A stretch of 13,152 nt of DNA from Desulfobacterales bacterium (GCA_020052975.1 JAGVOC010000057.1:1-13152), one strand, 5' to 3'. Shown: positions 1 through 7,821, counted from the stretch's first letter. Notes: generated from the sequence alone by a model not told the origin. A program made the numbers and translations.

Positions 1-1
1 A

Positions 2-343
2 ATACATCAGCTCCTGAGTATCGCCCCGAGGAAAGCGCTAAGGATCCCCATGAGCATTAAAATCCACGTGACTTCAAGAGGGGTCCCTTTTACCGGCTAT
101 GGGGAAAATATCAGTGTATCAGGCATGCTCTTGCATACCGAAACCCTCCTTGCAGATGGAGACACTATCACCTGCAGTTTCTACCTTCCCGATTCTAATC
201 ATATCAGTACGAATGCTGAAGTTATCAGATTGCTTGAAAGAACAACAGAACATGACACCAATGGGTATGGCATCAAATTCATTCAGCTCAGTGATAATTC
301 TCATTCAGCTATAGAAAGATTTGTTGGCACACAGAACAGGTAG
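2..343 (+). CDS. PilZ domain protein, 5' end outside the window
   Basis: PilZ domains bind cyclic di-GMP through an RxxxR motif followed by a [D/N]xSxxG motif. Reading the frame open from base 2, before the first ATG at 50, gives RKALR (residues 10-14 of the visible part), then NISVSG (36-41), then a typical PilZ ending with YGIKFIQLS and ERFV. The RxxxR arginines lie upstream of the ATG at 50, so that ATG is internal and the true start is left of the window. The visible part is a nearly complete single PilZ domain; other domains may lie upstream. Effector function (motility, exopolysaccharide or other c-di-GMP output) cannot be told. It ends 8 bases before a convergent tRNA fragment and is probably core chromosome flanking the island. 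The family call is fairly sure; ligand binding is inferred from motifs. Confidence 0.8.
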   Translation: MHQLLSIAPRKALRIPMSIKIHVTSRGVPFTGYGENISVSGMLLHTETLLADGDTITCSFYLPDSNHISTNAEVIRLLERTTEHDTNGYGIKFIQLSDNSHSAIERFVGTQNR

Positions 344-351
344 AAATAGGA

Positions 352-396
352 TGGTACCCCCTGCAGGAATCGAACCTGCGGCACCAGGTTTAGGAA
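352..396 (-). pseudogene. 3' fragment of tRNA-Arg(CCU), probable attachment-site scar
   Basis: Read on the minus strand, the fragment starts with the anticodon loop TTCCTAA (396-390, anticodon CCT) and continues with stem half ACCTG, variable GTGCC, T arm GCAGG-TTCGATT-CCTGC, acceptor half AGGGGGT, discriminator A and CCA (354-352). The bases beyond 396 do not supply the matching 5' anticodon-stem half CAGGT or any D arm, so only the 3' half from the anticodon loop is present. Tyrosine integrases commonly recombine in tRNA genes and leave such a displaced 3' half at one end of the element, while the other end keeps an intact tRNA. The anticodon side faces right, so the element should lie to the right and the host side to the left. 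The tRNA fragment is seen directly; its role as an att site is inferred. Confidence 0.8.
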
Positions 397-564
397 CACT
401 TAAGAGGCAATTTCTACAAAGTGGCTACTGGCAACGGTTTCAGCGTAACACTTTGATTAGTAAGCAGAAAAAGCATTTCTATATATTCCGGCTATTGCTG
501 CCAAATCTGCTTAAAACGCATAAAACTACTACAATTTTACTACAGTAGTGAGGAGCATGAGAGG

Positions 565-600
565 TTGACAAAAGTTAACATGGATGTTAACATAGCACTG
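565..600 (+). promoter_or_regulatory. Toxin-antitoxin promoter with embedded palindromic operator
   Basis: A perfect -35 box TTGACA (565-570) is followed after 17 bases by TAACAT (588-593) as a -10. Between and overlapping them is a perfect inverted repeat GTTAACAT-GG-ATGTTAAC (574-591). The placement fits autorepression by the antitoxin, whose XRE helix-turn-helix would bind the two half-sites and block RNA polymerase. Transcription would start at about 600, which is the GTG start codon of the toxin, so the message may be leaderless. The sequence elements are seen; the repressor assignment is inferred from the family. Confidence 0.7.
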
Positions 601-956
601 TGGGCAAGACGGTAATCTTTTACAAGACAGCCGAAGGGAAATGTCCTGTCCGGGACTTCCTCGATTCACTGCCCGGAAAGGTTGCACAAAAAGTTGCATG
701 GGTTTTGAGTCTGCTGGAAGACCTGGAAGTTGTGCCTTCGACATATTTCAAGAAACTTGTCGGCACTGAGGAGATATGGGAATGCAGGGTCCAGTTTGCT
801 TCAAATGCATACCGGATATTCTGCTTCTTTGAGGGAAATTCAGTGGTTATTCTGACCCATGGGTTTGCCAAGAAGACCCAGAAGACGCCGCAGCAGGAAA
901 TAGAGAGAGCCGAGGCATACAGGAGAGATTACTTGAAAAGGAGGTTAAAGAAATGA
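600..956 (+). CDS. higB: RelE/HigB-like toxin (phage Gp49-like family)
   Basis: This 118-residue protein has the pattern of HigB/RelE-fold ribosome-dependent mRNA interferases of the Gp49-like (PF05973) type: IFYKTAEGKCPVRDFLDSL at the start, WECR (60-63), YRIF (71-74), HGFAKKTQKTP (87-97) and the EIERA helix (100-104). Family members cleave mRNA on the ribosome and arrest growth when not held by the antitoxin. The GTG start at 600 is the only choice, because an in-frame TAA lies at 588-590. No Shine-Dalgarno sequence precedes it, and the predicted transcription start almost coincides, which suggests leaderless translation. The stop overlaps the antitoxin start (ATGA), giving the toxin-first order typical of higBA. 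Which family subtype it is cannot be settled by eye. Confidence 0.85.
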   Translation: MGKTVIFYKTAEGKCPVRDFLDSLPGKVAQKVAWVLSLLEDLEVVPSTYFKKLVGTEEIWECRVQFASNAYRIFCFFEGNSVVILTHGFAKKTQKTPQQEIERAEAYRRDYLKRRLKK

Positions 957-1228
957 GTGACCTAAAGAAATACATTCATGAAAGAAAAAAGAGGGACAGG
1001 AGTTTTGCTGAAGGCTACGATGAAGGTTATGAGCAGTTCAACATTGGAGTAGTGCTGAAGCACGCCCGCGAGTCTGCCGGCCTGACACAGGAAGAGCTTG
1101 CAAGGAGACTGAAGACAAAGAAAACTGCTATATCCCGGATCGAGAACCATGCTGAAGACATCAAGTTGTCAACTCTTGAGAAGGTTGCTTCTGCCCTCGG
1201 TAAGAGGCTTGAAGTAAAAATCGCCTGA
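953..1228 (+). CDS. higA: HigA-like XRE antitoxin
   Basis: A 91-residue protein with an XRE/Cro-type helix-turn-helix at about residues 34-88 (GLTQEELARRLKTKKTAIS is the recognition segment, then LSTLEKVASALGKRLEV). The N-terminal 30 residues are charged and probably contact the toxin. It starts inside the toxin stop codon (ATGA overlap at 953-956) behind GGAGG at 940-944, which supports coupled translation and an excess of antitoxin. As is usual for HigA, it should neutralise the toxin and repress the operon through the palindrome at 574-591. It sits directly upstream of a restriction-modification cassette, so a second role as a controller of that cassette is conceivable, but the ATGA overlap with the toxin makes antitoxin the main reading. 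Confidence 0.85.
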   Translation: MSDLKKYIHERKKRDRSFAEGYDEGYEQFNIGVVLKHARESAGLTQEELARRLKTKKTAISRIENHAEDIKLSTLEKVASALGKRLEVKIA

Positions 1229-1297
1229 CAGGACTACAATAGATACGACATTTTTCACCTAATACGGGAATAATTGCATAGCTGGTGTAACTAAGAT

Positions 1298-1323
1298 GCA
1301 GAGACTTTTTCTGCTTTGTTTTT
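1298..1323 (+). terminator. Weak intrinsic terminator after the toxin-antitoxin pair
   Basis: GCAGAG (1298-1303) can pair with TTCTGC (1309-1314) around the loop ACTTT, followed by the T-rich run TTTGTTTTT. The stem is only six pairs with one G-U, so efficiency is uncertain. Its position 70 bases after the antitoxin stop is reasonable for ending the operon. Confidence 0.4.
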
Positions 1324-1342
1324 CACCAAAAATGTAGTAGTA

Positions 1343-1357
1343 TTAACAAAAAGTTAA
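1343..1357. promoter_or_regulatory. Inverted repeat upstream of the methyltransferase
   Basis: TTAAC-AAAAA-GTTAA lies 22 bases before the methyltransferase start. The half-sites resemble those in the toxin-antitoxin operator (GTTAAC), but the spacing is different. It may be an operator or only chance in an A+T-rich leader; no clear promoter boxes can be placed around it. Confidence 0.25.
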
Positions 1358-1378
1358 AAGCATAGAAAGAAGAGAGAA

Positions 1379-2713
1379 TTGCAATTACAAATTGATTTTC
1401 CTGGGATAAAAGTACTTGACGATACTAAATTCAAGAACGGAAAGAAGAACAAACTACACCCTAATGACAGCATGTTTCATGATTGGTATCGTTTTGTTCT
1501 TTCTTTCCCCCCCCATTTAGTCCAGCATTACATACACAAATTCAATATCGATAAAAGCAAAGTGATACTGGACCCATTCTGCGGGACCGGCACGACCATA
1601 GTAGAGTCAAAGCTCAATAGAATACCTGCAATCGGCATTGAAGCAAACCCGTTTGCACATTTTGCAACCTCTGTAAAGACCGAATGGAGCATTAAGGGAG
1701 AAGAACTTGAGGCAATGGCTCATGAAGTTGCATCTGAAGCAGCTGAGGAACTCAAAAGCGAAGGCATTAATGACGCTCCTATTCTTGGGGGTAATGTCCC
1801 GGAACTCAATCTGAACACGGTTGACACAGATGCACAAAAACTACTCATCACAAACTCTATAAGTCCCCTTCCGTTGCATAAGACACTAAGACTGTTGAAC
1901 ACTCTTAAACGATACAAAGATCATCCATGCTATAACCATGCGCTATTAGCGCTGGCAAATGCGCTGGTTTTTAAAATAAGCAACCTCAAATTTGGGCCGG
2001 AGGTTGGAGTTGGCAAACCGAAATTGGATTATCCGGTTATTAGCTCCTGGTTAGGAGAAATCGCTAAAATCGCGAGAGATGTTGCCTCGATCGAAGGAAA
2101 CGCGTACCCGCCATGCAAAGCAATTCTGGGTGATTCTCGCCAAATCAGCAAAGTGCTTGACCATAACAGTGTTGATTTTGTGATAACATCTCCGCCCTAT
2201 CCAAATGAAAAAGACTATACGAGAACAACGAGGCTGGAGTCTGTCATATTAGGATTCATAAATAATCTGGAGGAACTGAGAAAATTCAAAAAGACCCTGA
2301 TTCGTTCAAATACCCGTGGAATCTATAAAGACGATGAAGATGATAAATGGATAGCGAACAACGAAAGTGTCCTGAATCTTGCTGAAACGATCGAAAGAAA
2401 AAGAATTCAACTGGAAAAAACTTCCGGATTCGAGAAACTTTACAGCCGGGTTACTGTTCAGTATTTCGGGGGAATGGCTAAACATCTCGCCGATCTGCGT
2501 CATGTCTTAAAGAAGGGTGCTCTTTTGGCTTACGTTGTAGGCGATCAGGCTTCTTATTTTAAGGTAATGATTCGCACCGGTGAACTGTTAGCTGAGATCG
2601 CTCAATCGTTAGGATATGATTTGGCAGAAATCGAGTTATTCCGCACGAGATTTGCCACAGCAACTTCGTCTCAATTGAGGGAAGAGGTTGTTATCCTGCG
2701 TTGGCCTGGATAG
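1379..2713 (+). CDS. DNA amino-methyltransferase (N4-cytosine or N6-adenine), restriction-modification type
   Basis: This 444-residue protein should transfer a methyl group from S-adenosylmethionine to an exocyclic amino group of DNA. The AdoMet-binding motif is DPFCGTGTT (65-73), followed by the acidic strand GIEANPF (86-92); the catalytic motif is TSPPYP (270-275), after GDSR (251-254). Motif I precedes the SPPY motif, with a long insert of about 200 residues that probably contains the target recognition region. T/SPPY is common in N4-cytosine enzymes but does not exclude N6-adenine. The TTG start at 1379 is chosen because an in-frame TAA at 1355-1357 stops further extension and because the residues just before the first internal Met (32) look like conserved N-terminal sequence. 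The next gene starts 8 bases downstream and encodes a nuclease-like protein, so the two form a cassette in which this enzyme protects host DNA. The recognition site is unknown. Confidence 0.85.
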   Translation: MQLQIDFPGIKVLDDTKFKNGKKNKLHPNDSMFHDWYRFVLSFPPHLVQHYIHKFNIDKSKVILDPFCGTGTTIVESKLNRIPAIGIEANPFAHFATSVKTEWSIKGEELEAMAHEVASEAAEELKSEGINDAPILGGNVPELNLNTVDTDAQKLLITNSISPLPLHKTLRLLNTLKRYKDHPCYNHALLALANALVFKISNLKFGPEVGVGKPKLDYPVISSWLGEIAKIARDVASIEGNAYPPCKAILGDSRQISKVLDHNSVDFVITSPPYPNEKDYTRTTRLESVILGFINNLEELRKFKKTLIRSNTRGIYKDDEDDKWIANNESVLNLAETIERKRIQLEKTSGFEKLYSRVTVQYFGGMAKHLADLRHVLKKGALLAYVVGDQASYFKVMIRTGELLAEIAQSLGYDLAEIELFRTRFATATSSQLREEVVILRWPG

Positions 2714-2721
2714 GGGGCTGA

Positions 2722-3516
2722 ATGAAGAAAAACCGTTATGTTCAGATTATTGAAGAAATATTCTTCAAATACTACTCTGAAGGTGCGACGAGAGTACCTT
2801 TCCAGAGATCAGACATAATCGAGGCCGCGAAGAAACTCGGAATAAAACTGCCAAAGAATGTAGGCGATCTCATTTATTCTTTCCGGTATCGATCAGACTT
2901 GCCTCAATCAATCTTAGCAAAAGCACCGGAAAATGCATCATGGGTAATCAGGCCTGCCGGAACAGCCAAATATGTCTTTGAATTAGCACCCGTTGCCAGC
3001 ATTACCCCAAATCCCAATCTTGCTGAAATTAAAATACCGGACGCTACGCCGGGAGTCATTGAGAAATATGCTTTGAACGATGAACAAGCATTGTTGGCAA
3101 AGATCCGCTACAATCGATTAGTCGATATCTTTACCGGCCTGACCTGTTATTCTTTGCAGAACCACTTGAGAACAACAGCTCCCCAGATCGGCCAGGTGGA
3201 AACAGATGAAATTTATATCGGGATTGATAAGAGAGGAGCACACTACGTTCTCCCGGTCCAAGCTAAAGGCGGAACAGACAAGCTTGGAATTGTGCAATTT
3301 GAACAGGATCTGGCAGTCTGCCTCGCAAAATTTCCTAATCTGATATGTAAGTTAATTGCTGCACAATTCATGCGAGACAACATCATTGCTATTTTTGAAC
3401 TGGAAGATTCCGAAGCCGGAATTGTCATAGTCTCAGAGAAACATTACAGGCTCGTGCCGCCTGAAGAGCTTTCCCCTGAAGATTTAAAGAAATACAGTCT
3501 GCGTTCCGCTGATTAA
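2722..3516 (+). CDS. Predicted type II restriction endonuclease, PD-(D/E)xK-like (QxK variant)
   Basis: A 264-residue protein directly after the methyltransferase, with a G-rich ribosome binding site (2713-2717) overlapping the methyltransferase stop. Residues 156-183 have the shape of a PD-(D/E)xK core: acidic residues in QVETDEIYIG (158-167), then the strand YVLPVQAKGG (175-184), which gives Q180-A-K182 in place of the usual D/E-x-K. QxK variants are known among restriction enzymes. The N-terminal 90 residues (charged helices, RVPFQRSDIIEAAKKLG) look like a small DNA-binding domain. Gene order, close spacing and length fit a type II endonuclease cleaving unmethylated copies of the site its partner modifies. 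I do not recognise the specific enzyme; the nuclease call rests on a short motif plus context. Confidence 0.7.
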   Translation: MKKNRYVQIIEEIFFKYYSEGATRVPFQRSDIIEAAKKLGIKLPKNVGDLIYSFRYRSDLPQSILAKAPENASWVIRPAGTAKYVFELAPVASITPNPNLAEIKIPDATPGVIEKYALNDEQALLAKIRYNRLVDIFTGLTCYSLQNHLRTTAPQIGQVETDEIYIGIDKRGAHYVLPVQAKGGTDKLGIVQFEQDLAVCLAKFPNLICKLIAAQFMRDNIIAIFELEDSEAGIVIVSEKHYRLVPPEELSPEDLKKYSLRSAD

Positions 3517-3881
3517 ACAGAATTGCTGTCACTTTATTGCTGCACTTCGCTTGATCCACGGGCAAGCTCACATACTCTGATAACGTGTAAGAGTTCACTC
3601 TGTAGGAAACAGTTATGTTTTTAACCTGCTCCCAAGGAAAGTCCCGCCAATTTTCTCAGCCGGTCGGCTGATGTTCTCACAGTAATCGAAAGTCCAGAGC
3701 ACCGTGATCATTCCGCAGGTTAGCAGCAGAGATTGTTATGAGGGCAGACTCGACATCCAGCTCCGTGACCGCAAAAATAAAGACCTGCCCCCTAATGAGT
3801 AATCTTCGCTTATGAACGTTCCGTTACATATTGCTTTTTATCCAACAAGAGATTAGTATTTCACTGAAATCCATTACTGAA
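3517..3881. other. Gene-free stretch with decayed-looking sequence
   Basis: No open frame of useful length or structural RNA is visible. On the minus strand from about 3780 to 3610, two short readings in different frames follow one another: one with SAANLRNDHGALDF, then one with DYCENISRPAEKIGG, ending in a TAA near 3610. The break between them would be a frameshift in an old gene or mobile-element end, but I cannot name a family. A 7-bp inverted repeat TCAGCCG-GT-CGGCTGA lies at 3656-3671. No convincing promoter for the large downstream gene could be placed. Bases 3831-3881 continue the frame of that gene to a TTG. Confidence 0.35.
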
Positions 3882-6800
3882 ATGAAGAAACTGTCAAAGA
3901 TAAAGGAGTGGATGCAAAAATATAACCCAAGAGAGCTTCTTCTTTGGATTCAGACGACAGCTATCCATCCCGCAAATCAAATTTATCAAATAAGATTTGA
4001 AGTTTTGTTGGCTCTTCTTTTTTCGATCCCTGCTGAGCAGTTCGAGGAGAATGCAATCACGAGGGATGAATTCAGACGTTTCGTAAAATATTTCGAAGAT
4101 GAATTTGTACGCTATTTCTTGATGCTCGAAGACTGGCAGCCCTTTAGCCAGCTGAAACAGATTCCTTATTTTTTCGATAAAAAGAAATACTTTTTTTTCT
4201 ATGGTCACTTAGAAAGACCGTATGAGTTTTTGCAACAATTTGGAGCAATTTTCTTACTGCCGAAATATCAAGAGACATTTGGCGAAATATCCAAACTAAG
4301 AAACTTGTTTGTTCTAAGTCTTCAATTCCAAAACAATCTTATCGAAAAGATCATCATACTCGAAGAATCTAAATTAGAAGCTCAAAAAATATATGTACCT
4401 TCTCAAGAGTACTTTTCTGAAATTTGTCCTTTTTTTGAAATTGACTCGCAAAAATTATACCTTCTCGAAGATCATTCATGTATAGAAGCAGGAGCATTTC
4501 AGATAGCTGAAGAAGAAATCCTCAGTAAGTGTCTTGACGTTGAATTATTCAAAACGTTTCATGTTCGATTAACAGAGAACAACTATTTCTTAATTCCACA
4601 ACTTCATTTAGAGATACTTTACAAGACTGCAAAGAGAACTATTCTCGAATCAAAGAATAAAGAATTGCTGACATCGCTTATTCATAAAAATTTTATATCT
4701 CAAGTTCAAAAAAACTGCTTTCGTTTTTTTACGATAAGAAATATCACCGATAAAGTTCTTCAGGTAGGCACAAACAAAAATTTGTCAGATGGTGCTGACA
4801 CAATTGTTAGAGTGGATGCTGATAAACTCCTGCTCTTTAAGGTAGCAGAGCATGGATATGAAGTTGACCTCTCTGAGCAGGTTGAAGATGCAATCAGAAC
4901 AGCGCAAACAATTATCAGCAACATCGAGAAGGAAGAAATTGTAGGGTTGCATTATCTCAATGATGAAATAATTGCCGTGCCAGTCAGCAAAATGGAAATC
5001 TGGGCAATAGTGGTTTATGAGAATACTACCCTCAATTGCAGAATAACATTAAAGCATGTAATAAAAAAGCCTACTACCATAGTCATTAGCATAATTGACT
5101 TGCAAGCCATTTTTGACTATCTGTCATCAGGTTTATCTTTTATCAAATTCTTAAAAAATGATAAGGAATTATTGAGCATATCGACAATTCGAAGCTCTGA
5201 TTATATAGACAGATTTGCCTATTATATTTCCAATGGAGAAGCTTATTTGAAAATGGGGGCAACTCCTACTCTTCTCGTTTTTGCACCCCATCAATGGCAT
5301 AATTTTCACCTTGAAAAATTGTTCAAAAAATATCAAGACGACATTTTCGAACTCATAGAGCGTGAATTTCCTAATTATTTCAATCGAGCAAAGAAGTGCG
5401 ATGATAATATCTATGAGGTTATCGAAACCGGCATGCTTAATGGCGGCCGGGTTGTTAAATTTGGAACAAATTTAGTATGGATAATGTATCCTCTTGATGG
5501 TTTTAATAACACGGAAGATGAAATCAGTTCGTATAGCAGGCTACTTGGACCACTTTATGCTGATTATGTTAATAAGCTTAGGGAGCCTTTATCTAAATTG
5601 TTTAAGAAATATGATTTTAATTTCCAAACAGGCTACCGTATCGTTCTATATCCTGCTTCTTATATTGAAAGAGATGAGCATCTCCAATTCTTGAAGCCTT
5701 ATGTTTCACAGTTGAGCCAATCTATGCCCCTTCTGGTGGTCACAAAGAGAATTTCTAATTCCTGGAATATTCGCTCATCTGTTATTTACGATTTTAAGTA
5801 TCTTGAGTATCTATTCGCTCCCAAAGAAAACGAAGGCGAACGATTTTGTATTAGCCAACTCATTAGAAGCCTTATGCTGTTTTTCAATAAGAATCTTAGA
5901 GAACCTAAAGCAGGACTCATGGCGCAGGAATTTGTTGATAAATACATCCCAATAAGAATCAAAGGATATGCTTTTGAAGCTATCCCTGTTCATAATCCAC
6001 TACTCGACAGCTATGGTCGTCACCAAGATATGTCAATTTCTGATATCTCCAGAGTAAATCGTGAAGTTGCTGAATTCCTTTCGAAAAGGAATATAGAACC
6101 TGGCATATATCAGGGAGATGATGCAAAAAACCTAAACAATCAAATATTTCAATTTCTTCAAAATAAATTGGAAGAAGAAATTAAAGAATACAATGATAGT
6201 TTATTATTCCATGCTTATCGCGAAGTCGAACTTATAGAAGGGCGAAGAGAAAAAAATAGGCTTCAATTGGGATTGGATGCCTCAAAATATATTGAATATG
6301 ACATTATTTCACGGAGCGTAGAAACAACAGAGGAGATTTCTACAGCTGCTGTTTCTGCTAAGTATATAGTTGAAACAACTTTAAAAGTGGGATGTCATGG
6401 AAGAAAATCTATAACCGATGAAGACTGGCATTATTTGCAGGCTCTAGCAGTGGTTCTCGAAGAAACTACTACGATATCAGATTATATTCACTACGATATT
6501 TTCCCCCATTCTTTAAAAATAAGCGATCTATACGAAATCGAAGATATAAAAGGTAAGGATGCATTTAGTCATGAAGAGTTCTATAAGGCAGAGAGTAAAT
6601 TAAAAGTTGATTCCGCAAAAAAAACATATGAACAGCGAAAAGAGAACACTATTCCTGAGCAACCAGAAGGAGTCAGATTAGTCAAGCCATTCCCCCAAAA
6701 GTTACAAGAAGTAGATAGTGCTTTTAAAACTGAATATGGATTTTCATTAGACAATTTCGGAACAGTCTTATATGTTTTAGGGTGCCTGAATCTATCCTGC

Positions 6801-7625
6801 GAGCATCATTCGCCTCTTAGCTTAGTTTCCGAAGAGGTTCTAATCGGCAAATTAAAAGAACACATTAAAGAGCCACCCAAGGAATCTGAAATCAAGAAAA
6901 TACTTAAATTTGCAAGTTTACGATTCGGCATATATAAACCAAATGAAGTGCTGATAACATCGCAATTGCTGCGTCGGAAAGAAAGACTTAATCTATGCCC
7001 TCTTATATATTTAGAAGCAGGTCAATATCTTTATGGCAATGAGATGTGTCTGGGGGCATCCCGTATTTGGCTTCAGGCAATATCTTCTGCAGATATCCCT
7101 TATGAATTACCGGAGAATAGTCCGATAGAACAAGCCTTAACAAAGCTGCATCGATACATGGATACAGAATTAGAAAAGGAAGCTGAGGTCATTGCAACGC
7201 AGGCACTTGGAGGAAATAATGTAGAGTGCAGGATTAACAACTTCAAGAGATTATCTCCCTCTTTTCCAGCAAAACCAGATTGTGGCGAAATCGATTTGCT
7301 TGCTGTCAATCAGTCCACAAAAACAATCTTTGTTATAGATGCAAAAAATAGAAGTCGCAAAATACGACCTTATGACATCAGACAGGAACTGAAGAAGTTT
7401 TTTGAGGGAGGTAAGTCATACTTATCTCAGCTTAACAAAAAAGAGGAGTTTGTCAAAAAAAATCTTAAGGACATTCTTGCTCATTTTTCAATTCATGCTG
7501 ATAAAGAATGGAAAATTCATAAGGCTTTTGTTGTAAGTACAAATTACCCTTCTGCTTATTATCGGGGCATGAATGTGCATTTTGTACTTACAAGTAAGCT
7601 CGCAGATTTTTTAAGTAATACTTGA
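3882..7625 (+). CDS. Large protein of unknown family with C-terminal PD-(D/E)xK nuclease domain
   Basis: A 1,247-residue protein that I do not recognise over its first 1,090 or so residues. The C-terminal 150 residues look like a PD-(D/E)xK nuclease: CGEIDLLAV carries D1138, and the next strand IFVIDAKN carries D1153 and K1155 (D...D-x-K), followed by a helical region (YDIRQELKKFFEGGKSYL) and a last strand-helix unit. Upstream it is mostly helical and soluble, rich in Lys, Glu, Ile, Phe and Tyr, with no transmembrane segment, no P-loop and no helicase motif seen. The frame can extend to a TTG at 3831, but the ATG at 3882 (MKKLSKIKEW) is the better start; neither has a clear Shine-Dalgarno. 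The gene is much more A+T-rich than its neighbours, a sign of transfer. Placed between a restriction-modification cassette and a NERD protein, it is a candidate defence nuclease; that role is inference. Confidence 0.75.
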   Translation: MKKLSKIKEWMQKYNPRELLLWIQTTAIHPANQIYQIRFEVLLALLFSIPAEQFEENAITRDEFRRFVKYFEDEFVRYFLMLEDWQPFSQLKQIPYFFDKKKYFFFYGHLERPYEFLQQFGAIFLLPKYQETFGEISKLRNLFVLSLQFQNNLIEKIIILEESKLEAQKIYVPSQEYFSEICPFFEIDSQKLYLLEDHSCIEAGAFQIAEEEILSKCLDVELFKTFHVRLTENNYFLIPQLHLEILYKTAKRTILESKNKELLTSLIHKNFISQVQKNCFRFFTIRNITDKVLQVGTNKNLSDGADTIVRVDADKLLLFKVAEHGYEVDLSEQVEDAIRTAQTIISNIEKEEIVGLHYLNDEIIAVPVSKMEIWAIVVYENTTLNCRITLKHVIKKPTTIVISIIDLQAIFDYLSSGLSFIKFLKNDKELLSISTIRSSDYIDRFAYYISNGEAYLKMGATPTLLVFAPHQWHNFHLEKLFKKYQDDIFELIEREFPNYFNRAKKCDDNIYEVIETGMLNGGRVVKFGTNLVWIMYPLDGFNNTEDEISSYSRLLGPLYADYVNKLREPLSKLFKKYDFNFQTGYRIVLYPASYIERDEHLQFLKPYVSQLSQSMPLLVVTKRISNSWNIRSSVIYDFKYLEYLFAPKENEGERFCISQLIRSLMLFFNKNLREPKAGLMAQEFVDKYIPIRIKGYAFEAIPVHNPLLDSYGRHQDMSISDISRVNREVAEFLSKRNIEPGIYQGDDAKNLNNQIFQFLQNKLEEEIKEYNDSLLFHAYREVELIEGRREKNRLQLGLDASKYIEYDIISRSVETTEEISTAAVSAKYIVETTLKVGCHGRKSITDEDWHYLQALAVVLEETTTISDYIHYDIFPHSLKISDLYEIEDIKGKDAFSHEEFYKAESKLKVDSAKKTYEQRKENTIPEQPEGVRLVKPFPQKLQEVDSAFKTEYGFSLDNFGTVLYVLGCLNLSCEHHSPLSLVSEEVLIGKLKEHIKEPPKESEIKKILKFASLRFGIYKPNEVLITSQLLRRKERLNLCPLIYLEAGQYLYGNEMCLGASRIWLQAISSADIPYELPENSPIEQALTKLHRYMDTELEKEAEVIATQALGGNNVECRINNFKRLSPSFPAKPDCGEIDLLAVNQSTKTIFVIDAKNRSRKIRPYDIRQELKKFFEGGKSYLSQLNKKEEFVKKNLKDILAHFSIHADKEWKIHKAFVVSTNYPSAYYRGMNVHFVLTSKLADFLSNT

Positions 7626-7821
7626 GAGGATCAAGAGCCCAAGTCGCTTTGAATTCTTGGATGATCGTCGCAACTGGCCAAAGGTATGACAGTATCCCCG
7701 CTCTTTTGTACCAAAATTCACCAAGAATGTTGTAGAGTAACTTCTTATAGGCTACCTGTCAGCACAGCTTATAAATATTTCAATTATCGTGAAAAGTTGT
7801 TAAATAATACGGGAGCCGAGA

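Noticed and set aside
321..548. Plus-strand ORF of 75 residues beginning near VPPAGIEPAAPG
   Set aside because: This text is the well-known false translation of the complement of a tRNA 3' end; the tRNA fragment explains it, and the rest has no ribosome binding site or family.
539..549. ACTAC-A-GTAGT palindrome near further ACTAC repeats (525-532), possible integrase arm sites
   Set aside because: Short and A+T-rich; no integrase is known here, so a role in recombination cannot be supported.
953..1228. XRE protein as a controller (C) protein of the restriction-modification genes
   Set aside because: Translational coupling with the toxin and a palindrome in the toxin promoter favour an antitoxin. 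A second role is kept only as a low-interest idea.
3831..3881. TTG at 3831 as the start of the large nuclease-like gene
   Set aside because: No Shine-Dalgarno before it, and an ATG with a typical N terminus follows 17 codons later.
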